Assembly: GCF_000149955.1 (NCBI RefSeq)
Contig: NC_030987.1
Span: forward strand, 5,086,970-5,150,969
Length of the DNA: 64,000 bases
Source of the DNA: Fusarium oxysporum f. sp. lycopersici 4287
Taxonomy: Eukaryota; Ascomycota; Sordariomycetes; Hypocreales; Nectriaceae
Direction: 5' to 3'
The notes below the pieces were generated by a model. The model was given only the letters and a program-made list of their open reading frames with translations. It ran no database searches and had not been told where the DNA came from. A program made the translations under genes and the position numbers. Below, piece after piece: positions 23,538 through 35,700 of this stretch (its first letter is position 1; every line of letters begins with the position of its first letter).

Positions 23538-25798
23538 TCAAAATGCAGACCGCATAACTTCTTCCCCCAAAGCCTCCTCAACCATAGCTAGTCTAGCTTG
23601 CCAGCCGGGTTCCATAAAACGAGACATAAACATCAATCGTTTCGCCGCTGTATTAATCCCTATCTTCTCTTTCATGACCTCGGCCTTCTCAGCGTCAAGC
23701 TGCCCAATCCTCTTGGTAACCAACGCAATCTTGCTGTCGGTTTTGAAAAGTCCAGCAGTACTCTTGTCAAGTTGGCTTTTGACTACGGTATATACCTCTC
23801 CATGTTTGAGAACCGTTCTTCTTCGTTTATCTAGGAATGTGCGAAGTTTGTTGTCCCCAGGATATTTGTTGTAGAGATCTTCTAGGTCCCTGAGCATCTT
23901 GTTCTCGGTTGTCATTAATTTCTCTATATCCTTGAGCGCGTCTTGGGCTTTTTCCTGGTCCTTTGCTTGCTTGCCCTTTGTAAGTCTGAGGCTGCGCTTA
24001 ACGGCGGTGAGTCGGCGGTGTTCGTCGTTGATGGATGATAAGAGTTCTTCGAAGCTCTTGATATGAGGTTCTAAGGCAGCCGAAGCGGCCTTCAAGCTTG
24101 CTCTGAATTCGTCCCCGGTGGGCTGAAAGGAAGTTAGTTTATGACGACCTCATCGGATTGACTGTATTTGCAAATGTTGCTTACAAGAAGAGCGTTCCAA
24201 TCCAATGATCTAGTCGCCTGTGAACATGGGCGTCGAACGTCAGCAGTCTTTCGTCTTTTGGTTGAAGAGGCTGTGAGTGATTCTGAAATGCTCGCCGCTG
24301 TCTGGTTGACGAAGTTGTTGGCAGATGTAAATGTGTTTACTGGCGATGACGGAGCAGGGCGCTTGTTAGCCTCAGCAGGGGCGATGAGACGAGGTGTCGA
24401 TGGTTCACTGCCTCTTAGGTGAAAGTATAGAGTTGCTTGAGGAGTCGCATTGGTAGACGCCGATGGTCGGTGATTCGGTTGCTGCTGAGAGGTCTGGGAG
24501 GTCTGAGAAGTAGTACTGGTACGACGAGGCAGTGCTGGCTGCGAGCTTGCTTGTGCGCGAGGAGCCGAGGAGCTTTGAGAACTCGTAGCAGCCATTGATG
24601 GCTGGCTACTTGATCGTTGGTCAGGCTGTCGCGCGCTCTGGCGTGTAGGTAGAGATTCTGCTGATTGTGCACGAAGTTGTATAGAGTTCTGAGCCGCGGT
24701 TGCTGATCCCTGGCTGCCTGGTTGTTGCGGAGGGCGCATAGTGCCCTGTGGAGTTGTCGCAGGAAGAGATACGGGAGTCTGAGGATTGCCCAGAATAGAT
24801 GACGCTCTTTGCTTGAGCGGTTGCATACCAGATCGTTGAGCACCCTGGGCGTTCTGAGAAGCAGAGGGGAGAGGAGCCATCGTTTGGGAGCTTGGTGGTT
24901 CGCGCGGCTGCGTTGAGCTTTGAAAAGCCTGCGGAGTTATAGCAGCAGAAGACTCCGAAACTTGTTCATCTGGTCCCTCTGGACGGCGAATAGAGCTCTG
25001 GGGGGTATCATGAACTAAGCAAGATGGTGGTTGAAAGCTGCGCCGGGGGCGGGCGCTTGACTCGGCTGCGTTGGAGCCGGAGCTGGAGGCGATAGGACTG
25101 CCTCTGGATTGCCTATTGATTTTGGCGGGCGCAGATCTGGGATTGGCCGCCATGGTGTCCTCTATAGGCTCATCATCCGGAATATCACCGATGTCTCTGT
25201 TTCGCGACTAAAGGTTTCGTTCATGAGGGGCCCTCTCTTCCTCTTCGACAGTCAAGTCGGGATCTTCTTCAGTCTCTTCTTTATCTTTATCTTTATATTT
25301 GCCGAGATGTTCTCGAGGGCCTAACGCGATAATCTCATCAATCGGTTCAGAGTTTGCCTCGGTTCTATCACTGTCCGCAGTCTTATCCTCATCAACTTGA
25401 TCATCCGCATGCCCATTCCATCGCCGTGTGTGTTTAGTATCAATTCCTATCCTGCGTAACCACTTTCGCACCTTTGCGATATCTGACTTACGAAGTCGCG
25501 GGCGATCTGAGCTCGGATGGCTAGTAGCGAAATCCTTCAATCTATGGCGCACCTCGTCGAGCTCCACGTTCTCAGCAGCAACTACCAGAGAGACCAACGC
25601 GGAAAGGCCCTCAATAAGTCGAATACCCCAAGTCTCAGGTACAAAACCTTTGCAGAACTCAGTTGGCCACATGCCACATGCTTGATGAATGCGCTGCGCT
25701 GCGTGTAACGCTCGCTGGGTTGGATAATCTGGTGATGATGAGGCGCCGTTTAGTGACGGCCTACCGCGTTTGCGCGCAGATGGAAGCTTAGGAGTCAT
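23538..25798 (-). pseudogene. AT-hook / coiled-coil protein with one premature stop
   Basis: Exon 1 runs 25798-24185 and exon 2 24122-23538. The intron (24123-24184) has GTAAGC, an actaac branch site and a TTTCAG acceptor, and splicing preserves the frame. The product would be about 731 aa. Residues 9-14 (RKRGRP) form an AT-hook-like motif. Residues about 200-540 are low-complexity Ser/Gln/Pro-rich. The C-terminal 195 residues are charged and helical (FEELLSSINDEHRRLTAVKR onward), probably a coiled coil. One TAG at 25208-25210 (codon 197) splits an otherwise continuous frame and fits CAG-to-TAG. A nuclear DNA-associated role is suggested by the AT-hook only. I know no name for the family. If that TAG were a sequencing error, the gene would be intact. 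Confidence 0.6.
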
Positions 25799-26864
25799 GA
25801 TTAAGTAATAAAAAATGAAAATTTGAAATAGCATCGGTTGCCAAGGTTGTAGTCATTTAAGCGACTATGCCCGGTTGGCGGGGTCCGGCAGACAGCCGAA
25901 GACCCGCGGATCAGTATTGATCCGTGATGCCCCATTTCGCAAATGTCAAAGACGATGACCAGCTGTTCCCCAAAGTTTCCGCTTTTCTCTCTTTAACCAC
26001 TATTTACTGTGGAACAGGCACTGGGTGACACGTGCAAGCAGGGATACTTTAAGATTACAACCGAAATGGTAAAACCTCTAGGGGGCAGAATTCAACAGAA
26101 CACAACATGAATATACCAATCTGCATCAATGGACCGAATACAGGTAATGTCTGACACCAACGCGTTCCGAAATCGAGAAACCCGGAAACTTGTGCCATGG
26201 GAAGGCTTTCCAATCGTCTGGCGAAGCATCCGAGTTATTAGGTGAAGCACTAGGTGCGCTGCTGTCGGGATTCTGGCAATTGACGGGTACGTTGGCGTCC
26301 ATTTGAAGATCAGGAAAGGAATAGAATGCACGCATTGATCTTTCTACAAGGGTCATGGGGCGCGACGACAGCTGAGACCGTTCATAAACCCCTAAAGCTA
26401 GATGCAGTTGGCACGTGCGTCAAGAATACGGGTCAAAAGTATTAGTAGGGGGTAGCCTTGAACTTCTGATTGAGCCTTGGTTACACGTCAAGATGCGGCG
26501 ACACCATAACGCAGCGCGTAAAGTTTTATCTCAGGTTCATCAACAGCACCGCAAATATGAACTATAGCCAAAAACTTAAATCCCTCTGGGCTTGATTCAT
26601 CACGTCATGACGCTTAATCTTATGACAGAGCCTGGTTCTTCTTATCCTATATATCCCTACTCTTCTATTATTAATTGTCGTGTACCCCAAATCGTCGCTT
26701 ATCCCCCCTGTTCGCCCTCACATGTGTCTCTATCTCCGGCCTATTTCCATGCGTCTATTTCATAGCGATTAACCTTCCCTTTTCCTGAACGCGTTTACTA
26801 GGTTGCTTTTATTATCGAGACCCTTTATTATAGCTTGATTTTAGATTTGTATCCAATACTACTT

Positions 26865-28262
26865 TCACATCGATTTCATCCAACGGCAGATCGAAATCAA
26901 CCGCCTTTCGCTATGGAACTCCAGGATCTCTTTCACTACGGCCATTCTTGGCGTATCATTGTTTGCAAATGGTGTGGCGTTGTACCGCAAACTAACATCG
27001 CCCGGCACGTCCGACAACAGCAAAATCCAATGCATACATATTAGGCCGCTGCTACATTCGAAGTCCTCAGCCCACGTCTTTAAGTCCTTCATAGCTTTTA
27101 GACGTTCCTCCTGCCAATTCCCCGTCGTTCTCCAGGCGAACCGAGAGCCATAAGGGTGAACCCTAGATATTGACCGACGGCCATGCATATATGGAGGTTG
27201 TTTGGATGTGCCGACACCTCCGGACCAGGCTCTGCTACGTGATAGTACAGTCTCAGGCTCGTCCCAGTCAACTTTGAGAAACATAATGGCCTCGTCAGTA
27301 GTAAGAAGACCATATTCAAGGCTACTGTCGATCATGTAATGATATGTCTGCGTGATGGCAGATGCCGTCAGCTTCTCCGCGTGGTACTGGAAACGCGCGT
27401 CAGGGTCTACAGAAGTTGGAATCGTCCTTCGGTTCACAACTTCCTTGTGGATGTCCATGGCGCGGAGACCGAGACGAAGATGCGGAGCGGTCAACTTGTG
27501 GGGCGGCTTATACTCGGAAACGTAAACCATGGTGCGCCGGGAGGACAAGGTGTTGTCGGATCGATAGACGCAGATTTGATCCGGTCGCAGCTGCTTGAAA
27601 TCTCTTCGATGGTCCGGCGTCCGTGGTGGTATCAATGGTGTCTCCCTATCCACGACTTCCTCAAAGACGTCGCTGAGGGCATGGGGATGGTTCTCAAAGA
27701 TGACACCATCTCCGATCCGAAAGGTCCTGATGACCTCTTCCACCTGTTTGAGCTGCTGTATGATGGCTCTGACCGGATCCTCCACGATATTATGCAGGAA
27801 GTATTCGAGCGTCTTCTCGTCTGCTATCGGTCGTTGAGATATCCTGTTTCTCAAGCCAGCCAAGAAATTTCGGTTTTTGAAAACGCGGCTTTCGGTAGGG
27901 AATGTATCGTAGAGTGTGCCGAACCTAAACTTATGTTGATTAAGGAAGTCGAGCTATGGCCTCAGATTTTTGGGCCACCACTTGTCACGCGGATTTGTAA
28001 TGGAGCCCCTCGAAATCAGTTTTGTATCTGTTTCGATGGCGAAGCGAGAGAAAACGGAGGCATAGCAAACTGTAATGTATTTGTCAAGTGCCGTGAGTCG
28101 TGCTTGTTCTTCTGACGCTCTGGCGCGTTGTCGCTTTTTCCTGCCGTTCTCTCTCCGCTTCCTCGGCGCGTTGCCGCTCCTCCTTCGCGCGCTGCTAAGT
28201 TTCTCGTAGGAGTCTTGTCAACTCTTCTACACTCAATGATCTATCTATGATATGTGGGATTG
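26865..28262 (-). pseudogene. Fungal multi-copy hypothetical protein, broken
   Basis: Resembles a large family of uncharacterised fungal proteins with an N-terminal Glu/Arg coiled coil (LSVEELTRLLRET, AKEERQRAEEAERERQEKA), a central block (ITNPRDKWWPKNLRP, FPTESRVF, RPIADEKTLEYFLHN) and a conserved C-terminal half (LRPDQICVYRSD, SEYKPPHKLTAPHLRLGLRA, FQYHAEKLTASAITQTYHYM). In this copy TAG codons occur at about 28200 and 27955, both fitting CAG-to-TAG. There is a frame change in the coiled coil at about 28100, and two compensating frame changes at about 27262 and 27120, between which the true frame reads LYYHVAEPGPEVSAHPNN. No function is established that I can name. The family recurs across fungal accessory regions. 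Confidence 0.6.
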
Positions 28263-28685
28263 ATGTCGTGGTGAGGATCGATTTCGAAGGGTGGATATTT
28301 ACATCGCAAACGTGTTTTGTGTTTTGAAGCTGGGCCTAATTAAAGTGGGACCTATTACGTTGCGAGGGGTTACCTGGCGGGAAATCATTTGAGGCGAGAT
28401 CTTTGTCAGCGTGCGGGGCCCCACATTGGGAGATCTCGGTCAGAGTTGTCTATGTTGGCCTCCTAAGGTTTGGCCCTGCCTGGCTTAATAAATTTCATTC
28501 ATTCATTAGGGTCCCAGAAAGCCACTGATCAGCGAAATCGACAGTCTAACTCCTATCGAAGTAATTTTACAGTTAGCTTTCTGGCTTGATAACACTTTTG
28601 TTTACCTTAAATTCTTTTTTCTTCTTTTCGCTTTTGTTAAGGCTCGAATTCTGAGGTGACAGATGAAAGGCCCTCGCGGACTACC

Positions 28686-29873
28686 ATGAGTTGCGACAAT
28701 CGCATTGCCTTTGTGCCCTTGCTTCTGGCACAGGAGGGACTAGGCATGGGGCCGATTTCACTTCTTGAGAAGGTACTGCCGCCCTAAACATTGTACTCTA
28801 CCTGTGTATGTGGCTAACGTGCCATGTAGCCCGCAGTTATTGAAGAACGTAACGGCGAAATAGAATATCGTGTTGTCAACAATGATGGTGACCGGGAGAG
28901 TCTTATCGTCCTGAGTGGGCTGAAATGCGTCTTCCAGAAGCAGCTACCGGAAATGCCTAAGAGCTATATCGCGCGCCTCGTCTACGATAGAGCTCACATG
29001 TCTATTGCCATTATGAGGAAGCCGTTAGCAGTAGTAGGTGGTATTACGTACCGGTCGTTTAAGCACCGCAAGTTCGCCGAAATTGTCTTCTGCGCTGTCT
29101 TATCAGACGAACAGGCCAAGGGCTACGGGGCGCACCTCATGTTGCATCTGAAGGACTACATTAAGGCATTATCAAATATGATGCATCTCCTGACCTATGC
29201 CGACAACTCGGCCATTCCCTATTTTAAGAAATAAGGTTTTACAAAGGAGATCACGTTAGATAACTTAATTTGGAAGGGGTGTATAAAAGACTATAAGGGC
29301 GGAACTCTTATGCAGTGCTCTATGCTCCTAAGGATTCGCTACCTAGAGGTAGGCCGCATGCTCCTTAAGCAGAAGAAATGCATCTATGCCAAAATACAGG
29401 CCTTTAGTAAGAGCCACATGATTCATTAACCTCCGAAACAGTGGGAGAACGGCCTTACTCCGATTAATCCCCTATCCATCGATGCAATCCGGGCGTCAGG
29501 TTGGTCACCTGGTATGGACGAGCTGGCTAGGCAATCCCACCACGGCCCGAATTACAAGCAGCTGTTATATCTCTTAAATGACCTCCAGGACTATTAATTA
29601 TCGTGGCCATTCCGGCAGCCTGTCAGCGAGGACGATGTCGCTGACTATTACGAAGTCATTAAGGAACCAATGGACCTAAGTACTATGGAGGCCAGGCTGG
29701 AAGCGGAGCAATACATGACACCTAAGGATTTCATTAAAGACGCCCGGCTTATCTTTGACAACTGTCGACAATTCAATGATGAGAATTCGCTCTATGTGAA
29801 GTGTGCCAACAAGTTAGAGAAGTACATGTGGCGGCAGATACGCAAGATCTCCGAGTGGTCGCATTTGGAGTAG
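28686..29873 (+). pseudogene. gcn5: GCN5 histone acetyltransferase, second copy inactivated by three stops
   Basis: A 377-codon frame with one intron (28773-28829) covers the whole conserved part of Gcn5, the catalytic subunit of SAGA-type complexes that acetylates histone H3. The GNAT domain keeps the general-base glutamate in FAEIVFCAV (about residue 113), the acetyl-CoA loop [10 protein letters not shown] and the block [14 protein letters not shown]. The C-terminal bromodomain reads [20 protein letters not shown] onward and ends in the family tail ISEWSHLE. Three in-frame TAA codons, at 29232, 29427 and 29595 (codons 164, 229 and 285), replace positions where at least the first two are normally glutamine, so CAA-to-TAA. 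Gcn5 is normally single-copy, so I infer a duplicated copy hit by RIP with the working gene elsewhere. Apart from the stops the protein is remarkably well preserved. Confidence 0.9.
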
Positions 29874-30667
29874 TATGATAGCATGACTTGGTTACTTGAA
29901 GCACCATGGATAACTTTCCTGCCTGCGAGTCTGTCGGCGTAGACTGCACAGCATGCAATCCACGCCTTCATGTTTTTCTAATGCAGTGGCTTCAAGTACG
30001 GCCATACCAGAGCCCTGGGGGAACATTGTTGACTAGAAAAAGCCTCTTCGCCAATTGGCCAAAGGTTGGCCAGATGATAGGAGTGGTTGCCAGAGATGGA
30101 GGCCGTACGAACGACAATCAAATTCGCGATCGCCAGTGGCGATTCGCCACGGGCCCCCTCGACGAGATATGACCCAGATCTCGCTAGCCTATTAAGTTGA
30201 CTAATACTAAATATAAAACCTTCGTAGAAGTAAAGATGGGCACTGCGTTAGCCGCCAAAAATAAGAAACTGAACACTTGGAGGAATTGGGCTTCAAGTTG
30301 ACTTGCTACTAGCCTTCACAAGGACCAAGGAGAAGAGCGATGACTAGAGCAAAGAACAAGGCGAGATCCACAAGGGCTTGGCGAGATCAAACCAATAACT
30401 AGAGAGGTGTATGTATTTTTAGCTTCAGAATCCTTTGGGCATGGTTACCGGGCGTAATAGATTTGTCTGGCTGTACAGTAGGGGACAACTAGGGAATAGA
30501 AGCCTAGAATGAGTTCTATCTCTTTGAGTGTCATAAGCCTACATTTCCGTACCGAGCCCCACATGACCCCCGCTTTGGCTGAGGTACATGGAGTGACTTG
30601 GAGGGCCAGAGGAATCAACCCCGCCCATTTCATCATACATTTCTTCTTCTTCATTCCCTACGGCCTC
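29874..30667. other. Intergenic, no gene seen
   Basis: The frames at 29906-30172 and 30445-30654 show no recognisable protein. It probably includes the 5' end of the piggyBac element, whose TIR I could not identify. Confidence 0.35.
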
Positions 30668-32132
30668 ATGGCTTCTCAACAAGCCTCCGACCTAGCGGTC
30701 AATGCGTATGACGATAGCTGTATTGTTGTTGCTACCAGCCGCCGTGAGCAGCCGGCTGATAATACCTGCCGACCAATCAAAGCTCCGGATCCCTCCCGCG
30801 GCTACCGTTTTCGGCCATTAAAGCTTCCAATTCGGGCCCCTAAGATCACAGCCTTGCCCCAGGAGCCGCTGTTGCTATTCCAGCAATTTGTACCTATTTC
30901 GCTAGTAGAAAGCTGGGCCTGTTACACGAATAGCTGGGCTAGCCACGTGCTTAAAGAGGCTCGCTGTGGCCGTCGTACATTGAAGCCACAGTCACGGTTA
31001 TTCCAATGGAAATCAACCTCTGCTGCAGAAATCTATATATGGATTGCAATCTTTATTTATATGAGACTACACACAGATAAGCAGATCAAGGACTATTGGA
31101 AGGCTTCGCCCCTGGGGAAGCAACGCCCTCTTCATCCAATTACAAAATGGATGACTTACACACGATTCCAGCTATTGTCACAGAACCTTCGCCTTTTTGA
31201 CCATATAACTATCGATAAGGAAGCTTCTATTGAGGATTATAGCCAAACCTTTATCCAGGTTAGGGCCTGGTCTGACCATATACAGCAGGCGTATTTAGAC
31301 TTCTACACACCAGGCACATCTATTGCTATAGATGAGTGTATGGTCCGCTTCCTAGGGAGAGACTTAGAGACAACAGTCGTGCCTAACAAACCCATCCTCG
31401 AGACTTCAAAGCTTGGGCTGTGGCCCAAGAAGGGTATTTCCTGAGGTGTCTTTGGCACCGGCCACATCGAAAATACGGTCCCGTAGGGGTCAGGCCTGCT
31501 TACCGGCGAAAATCACCACAGGTACGGAAACAGCGGCAAAGACGGCCAGTTAGGAAGTCAGAGAGAGCAGAGCACCTAAACCCTACCCAAGCTGTGGTTG
31601 TTGCCCTAGTAAGATTGCTGCCAAAAGCCAGGTATCACGTATTCCTAGATAACCTATTCTCCTCCCCTAACCTCTTCCGCCGGCTCCGTCAACTAGGGCA
31701 CGGAGCCACAGGCACAGCCCGTCAGAACTGTGGCTTCCATGAGCCCCTAGTCAAGCTGAAGAAGGTTGACAACACAGCAGCCGCTGACCTTGAGTTCAAC
31801 TACCTTACGGCAGTCCCTACGAAGGATAACCTGGTCAGTTAGAAAGACAGGATCTCTATGATTTCCCTTACTAATTTGTCTTTGGTTAGGTTAATCAGAC
31901 CATTTGGAAAGACAACGCTCTTGTGTTATTTTTATCTACGGTTTTCACAGGCGTTGAACGTGTTGACCGCAAGAGGAAGAGACCGACAACAGACCAACCG
32001 TCAGCACGGCCAATCAAGCGTTTTTTTGGTGCCGAGCCTGTGAAGGTTATTTCTATCCCGTCAATTGCTGCTATCTACAACAGTGATCGGAATGGCCTGG
32101 TATGGTCTGGTATGGGGGGTCAAACCAAGGCA
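30668..32132 (+). pseudogene. piggyBac-family transposase, frameshifted and truncated
   Basis: Starts MASQQASDLAVNAYD. The DDE core contains IYIWIAIFIYMRLH, then TSIAIDECMVRFLGRD with the first catalytic aspartate. After a small deletion at about 31400 the frame shifts and continues as AWAVAQEGYFLRCLWH and ARYHVFLDNLFSSPNLFRRL with the second aspartate. A GT-AG intron (31830-31890) joins to VNQTIWKDNALVLFLSTVFT. The region of the third aspartate, usually NGVD, reads NGLVW, so it is lost. At 32136 the frame runs into the terminal repeat of another element, which removes the C-terminal cysteine-rich domain. Few RIP-type changes are present, so this copy is younger than its neighbours. Confidence 0.85.
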
Positions 32133-32135
32133 ATT

Positions 32136-32791
32136 GATAGGGGTGCCGCAAGCTTACGGGTGCCGCACTTTTTGCGCTTCTCATTGGTCCAAATCCCACC
32201 TGTTAGTGCACCTCTACGCGCCAGAATTCTGCCGCATTCTTGCACAGCAAGAAGCAGCAACCCTTACATTCGACTACTGGCTCGGTAGATCAGTGTATTA
32301 TAGTCAAACCGTAGCTGGTAATATATGTTACCAAGGATGAACAGGGACATATTCACGTTGTAACTGAAGACCGTACCTGTAAGTTTGCAGAGCGCGTGTT
32401 GGTTGGGCCAATTGGGCGCTGGGAAGTTGGGTGATGGCGCTCCCGGGTGCCCATCAATTCGCCGCCGAACAAGAGGCCGTCTACTCAGCCAAAAGGCAGA
32501 AGGAGCAGTCTATTGTAATCAAACTGTAACGCAGCAGAAGAATTATGAGTTGAACCGCTCGTCCGCAGCGAATCCCAGTAAAGTCGTGACTCCCAAAAAG
32601 GAAACTGGATGTATTTCAAGGGAAGCTATTGGCTCCCGCTCAACTGTTAAGGCGTGGGGGAGCGGACTGGCTCACCGCCTTCTGCGGGGTGGCCTGACGG
32701 GGCCGACAAGTCTTTGGACCAATGGGAATTGCTAAAAGTACGGCACCCGTAAGCTTGCGGCACCCGTATCAAAATGGTGCGGCACCCCTAT
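32136..32791. mobile_element. 656-base TIR element, MULE-derived (MITE-like)
   Basis: Outer ends are GATAGGGGTGCCGC and its inverse GCGGCACCCCTATC. Inner parts of both arms share aagcttacgggtgccg and the inverse of ccaatg. The same terminal sequence occurs next to MULE relics at 3190-3290 and 46376-46470. The interior has no intact gene. The element sits at the point where the piggyBac frame is cut. No convincing target duplication was found. Confidence 0.6.
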
Positions 32792-32863
32792 CGATTGGCC
32801 AGCGCGCGTTTGACATGACCGACGCGGCCTGCGCTCTGTATGATAGCAACACAGCCAACGAAA

Positions 32864-34560
32864 ATGGACCAAAGCCACCGGCTTGCCTTCCCGGACGATG
32901 CCCTCCCGCCTGAAGGCATATACAAATCCCGTGAGTCTCTATTGGCAGCCATTAATTCTTGGGCGGAACCTCGAGGTTATGCGTTCACGACGGGGAAATC
33001 ATTAAAGACGTCAAGTGGCCGAATCAAAGTCATATTTGCCTGTGATCGAAATAAACTCCCATCAAGCACATTTATTATATGCCAACGCCGCACTTGTAGC
33101 CGAAGAACCGGCTGTAAGTTTTCAGTGCTGGCCAAGCAATCATTAGATGGAAATACGTGGGTCCTAAGCCATCGACCAGACAAGGAGTATGCCTACCACA
33201 ATCATCCACCGAGTCCAGACGCATCTGCATACCCGGCGCATCGCCAACTTAACGAGAGAGATGCAGCAATTATTTCAAGCCTGACAACTGCTGGCGCTGC
33301 TCCTCGAGATATCAGGACATACCTCCATAACAGTTCAGATACCCTTGCAACGCAGCAAGACATCTATAATCGGATCGCGGCAACGAGAAGAGATCTGCGT
33401 GAGGGCCAGAGCAGTATCCAAGCGTTAGTCGACCAACTACAGGGAGAGGGCTTCTGGTGCCGGGTTCGATTAGACTCGGATAATCGGCTAACAGCCATAT
33501 TCTTTGCCTACCCTAACTCTATTGCATATCTGCAAAGCAACCCAGACGTACTGCTATTGGATTATACCTATAAAACGAATAAGCACGCCATGCCGCTGCT
33601 TGACATGGTCGGAGTTGACTCTTGCAGCGTTCCTTCTGCATCGCATTTGCATTTCTGTCCGGTGAATCAGAAGAAGACTATTCATGGGCACTTCATCATC
33701 TCAAATCACTCTACCATCATGAGCTCCCTTCTGTAGTCTTAACTGACTGATGTCTCGCTGCAATAAATGCAACTGCAACCTGGTTCCCTTCCTCTAAGGC
33801 CCTTCTTTGCCTCTGGCATGTTAATAAGGCAATCCTGCAGTATTGTTAACCGGACTTTGTGCTGAAAAGTGGCGACATAAGCGGCCGGGTAGAGGACGAA
33901 AAATGGGACGAATTCTATGGTTTTTGGCACACTATTGTGGATTCGCCAACAGAAGAGATATTCAGAGAGCGCCTAGCCAAGTTCGAGCTTAAGTACGCCA
34001 AAAGATACTCCTGGGCCGTTGGGTACATTAAATTGTACTGGCTTGAGCCGCATAAAGAGAGAATCATTAAAGCATAGGTGGATAAATACCTGCATTTTGG
34101 TAATGTGGCCACCTCGAGGTAGCTGTCCAGGGTCAGATATAGAGGTCGGAAAGCTAATAATTGCCATCTAGGGCCGAAGGAATTTACTCCCTAATTAAAT
34201 CATATATCAAGACCTCCATATTCGACCTCTTCGATTCTTGGCAGGCTATGCGCCATGCGGTCACCAACCAACTGAAGGAACTGAATCACATATAAGCCTC
34301 TCAACAGATATGGATACCTTTGGATATCTCTGGAGGAATGTTCGAGGCTGTCTAGGGTTAGGTTTCCCACCAGGCCCTGCGCAAAGTGCAAGAACAACGG
34401 AAGTTAGCTTTGGCATCTCCCTAAGCTCCCTGCAGTCAGTCTTTCACCTCCTTACATGGGCTACCGTGTTCTTACACCTTGAAGAGACTCGAGGAGGAAC
34501 AGCGCAGCCTTTTGCTTGATTATTTTCATCCTCACTGGAACTAAAAGCGAGTCGCGGATC
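32864..34560 (+). pseudogene. FAR1/MULE transposase, broken
   Basis: Starts MDQSHRLAFPDDALPPEG. The N-terminal half is a FAR1-type zinc-binding region (YAFTTGKSLKTSSGRIKV, CDRN, CSRRTGCKFSV, HNHPPS). The MULE catalytic block follows: FFAYPNSIAYLQSNPDVLLL then DYTYKTNKHAMPLLDMVGVD, with the first aspartate of the triad. At about 33628 a frameshift occurs. The true frame continues as FCIAFAFLSGESEEDYSWAL and WFPSSKALLCLWHVNKAILQ, then KWDEFYGFWHTIV, with stops at TD*CL (CGA-to-TGA), YC*PD (TAA) and KA*VDKYLH (TGG-to-TAG). The SWIM-like C-terminal region (about 34430-34560) is badly mutated. The protein is inactive. Transposases of this class bind TIRs and cut via the DDE triad. Confidence 0.8.
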
Positions 34561-34969
34561 AGCCCCGGCCCATACTAGAGCCACGTCGAGCCCCGCAGCA
34601 GGGCATCATCAGGGCGAGAGGTCAACCTGCGACAAGCACCAAACGAGAACCCTCTGGATTTGAGATCTCAGCCTGGCAAGAAAGCGCCCAGCACATATAG
34701 CAGATGTCATGCTGTTGGTCACGCGAGGTCCTCACGAGCGTATCCTCTGAGGTTCCAGGATTTGCTTATTCAGGAAGCGCCGGCCTCGAAGTTAATCCCG
34801 CAGCCGGACATAACCCCGGTCGCAGTCCCAAGTCTGGCTAACCCAATTAAGGCGATTTCAGTAAGCCAAGGGCCCTCATTAGTTAAAGGCATGCCAGTGC
34901 TAGAATGTATTGCAGAAGCTACTGCACGCTCTCCCGCTACTGCACACACCCCACTTGCCCGGTCTTCAC

Positions 34970-35541
34970 ATACTGTATAAGTTTCGCTTACAGCTCCTCA
35001 ACATTCTGTCGTCCCAAACTATCCCGTTAGAACTATGCCAGGCCCTTCTGGCGAAGAATATCCGAATTACAAACCATCCGATTCGCGAAACCTTCCTTCG
35101 CAACCACTACTAAGGTATGACTCGCCAGAAGCCATATATGGAAGATATGTCGCTGCAAGAAGCGCGTGGTATGCGGCGCAGCCGGCTAGCAGCATTAAAA
35201 CAAATTAGCAATATTACAGGGCGATAGGGCTTCTACTTAGGTATAATAAGCAGAGCTATAAGTAGTATCTAGACTATAAACAGATATCTAAGCGCTGTAT
35301 TACGTCAATAGGATCAAGAGAATAGACGAAAGAAGAGATAATGGCGTATTTGGATTAGAGTAAGGCAGAGGATAAATGCATTAAAGCCTAAGTTGTTAAG
35401 GAGATAGGAAAGAATCCTCTAGCAAACAAAAGAAGAGGCATAACAGAAATATGGCGAAAAGCAGAAATGGATAGTATAGAGCAAGAAACCTTATATGCAG
35501 CGGAGGATAAGGCAGAACTTTGTATTATTGTTAAACGGTAA
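34970..35541 (+). pseudogene. Repeat-associated ORF upstream of R1 copy 3
   Basis: A plus-strand frame includes SDSRNLPSQPLLRYDSPEAI, YGRYVAARSAWYAAQP, LLLRYNKQSYK and ITEIWRKAEMDSIEQETLYA. Five internal stops all fall where CAG, CAA or TGG would be expected. The segment RE*TKEEIMAYLD*SKAED would be a SANT/Myb-like helix if the stops were tryptophan. It ends directly before R1, so R1 is probably the 3' part of the same mobile element. The function is unknown to me. Confidence 0.5.
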
Positions 35542-35542
35542 T

Positions 35543-35700
35543 GTCGCACTGAGCGTGCTTAAAGGGTTAGAGTGAATATGATAAGTAGCAGCAAATGGGT
35601 TGATTGATGTCTTAAGATATCTCTTGTGCGGGGTATTCCATCCTGCATAGTTACTTAAAGCATATAGCTAGATTACTAATGCCTACCCTGCGACAGGTAA
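35543..35700 (+). repeat. Dispersed repeat R1, copy 3
   Basis: Starts gtcgcactgagcgtgcttaa. It matches copy 2 with many C-to-T and G-to-A differences and ends near atgcctaccctgcgacag. Confidence 0.75.
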
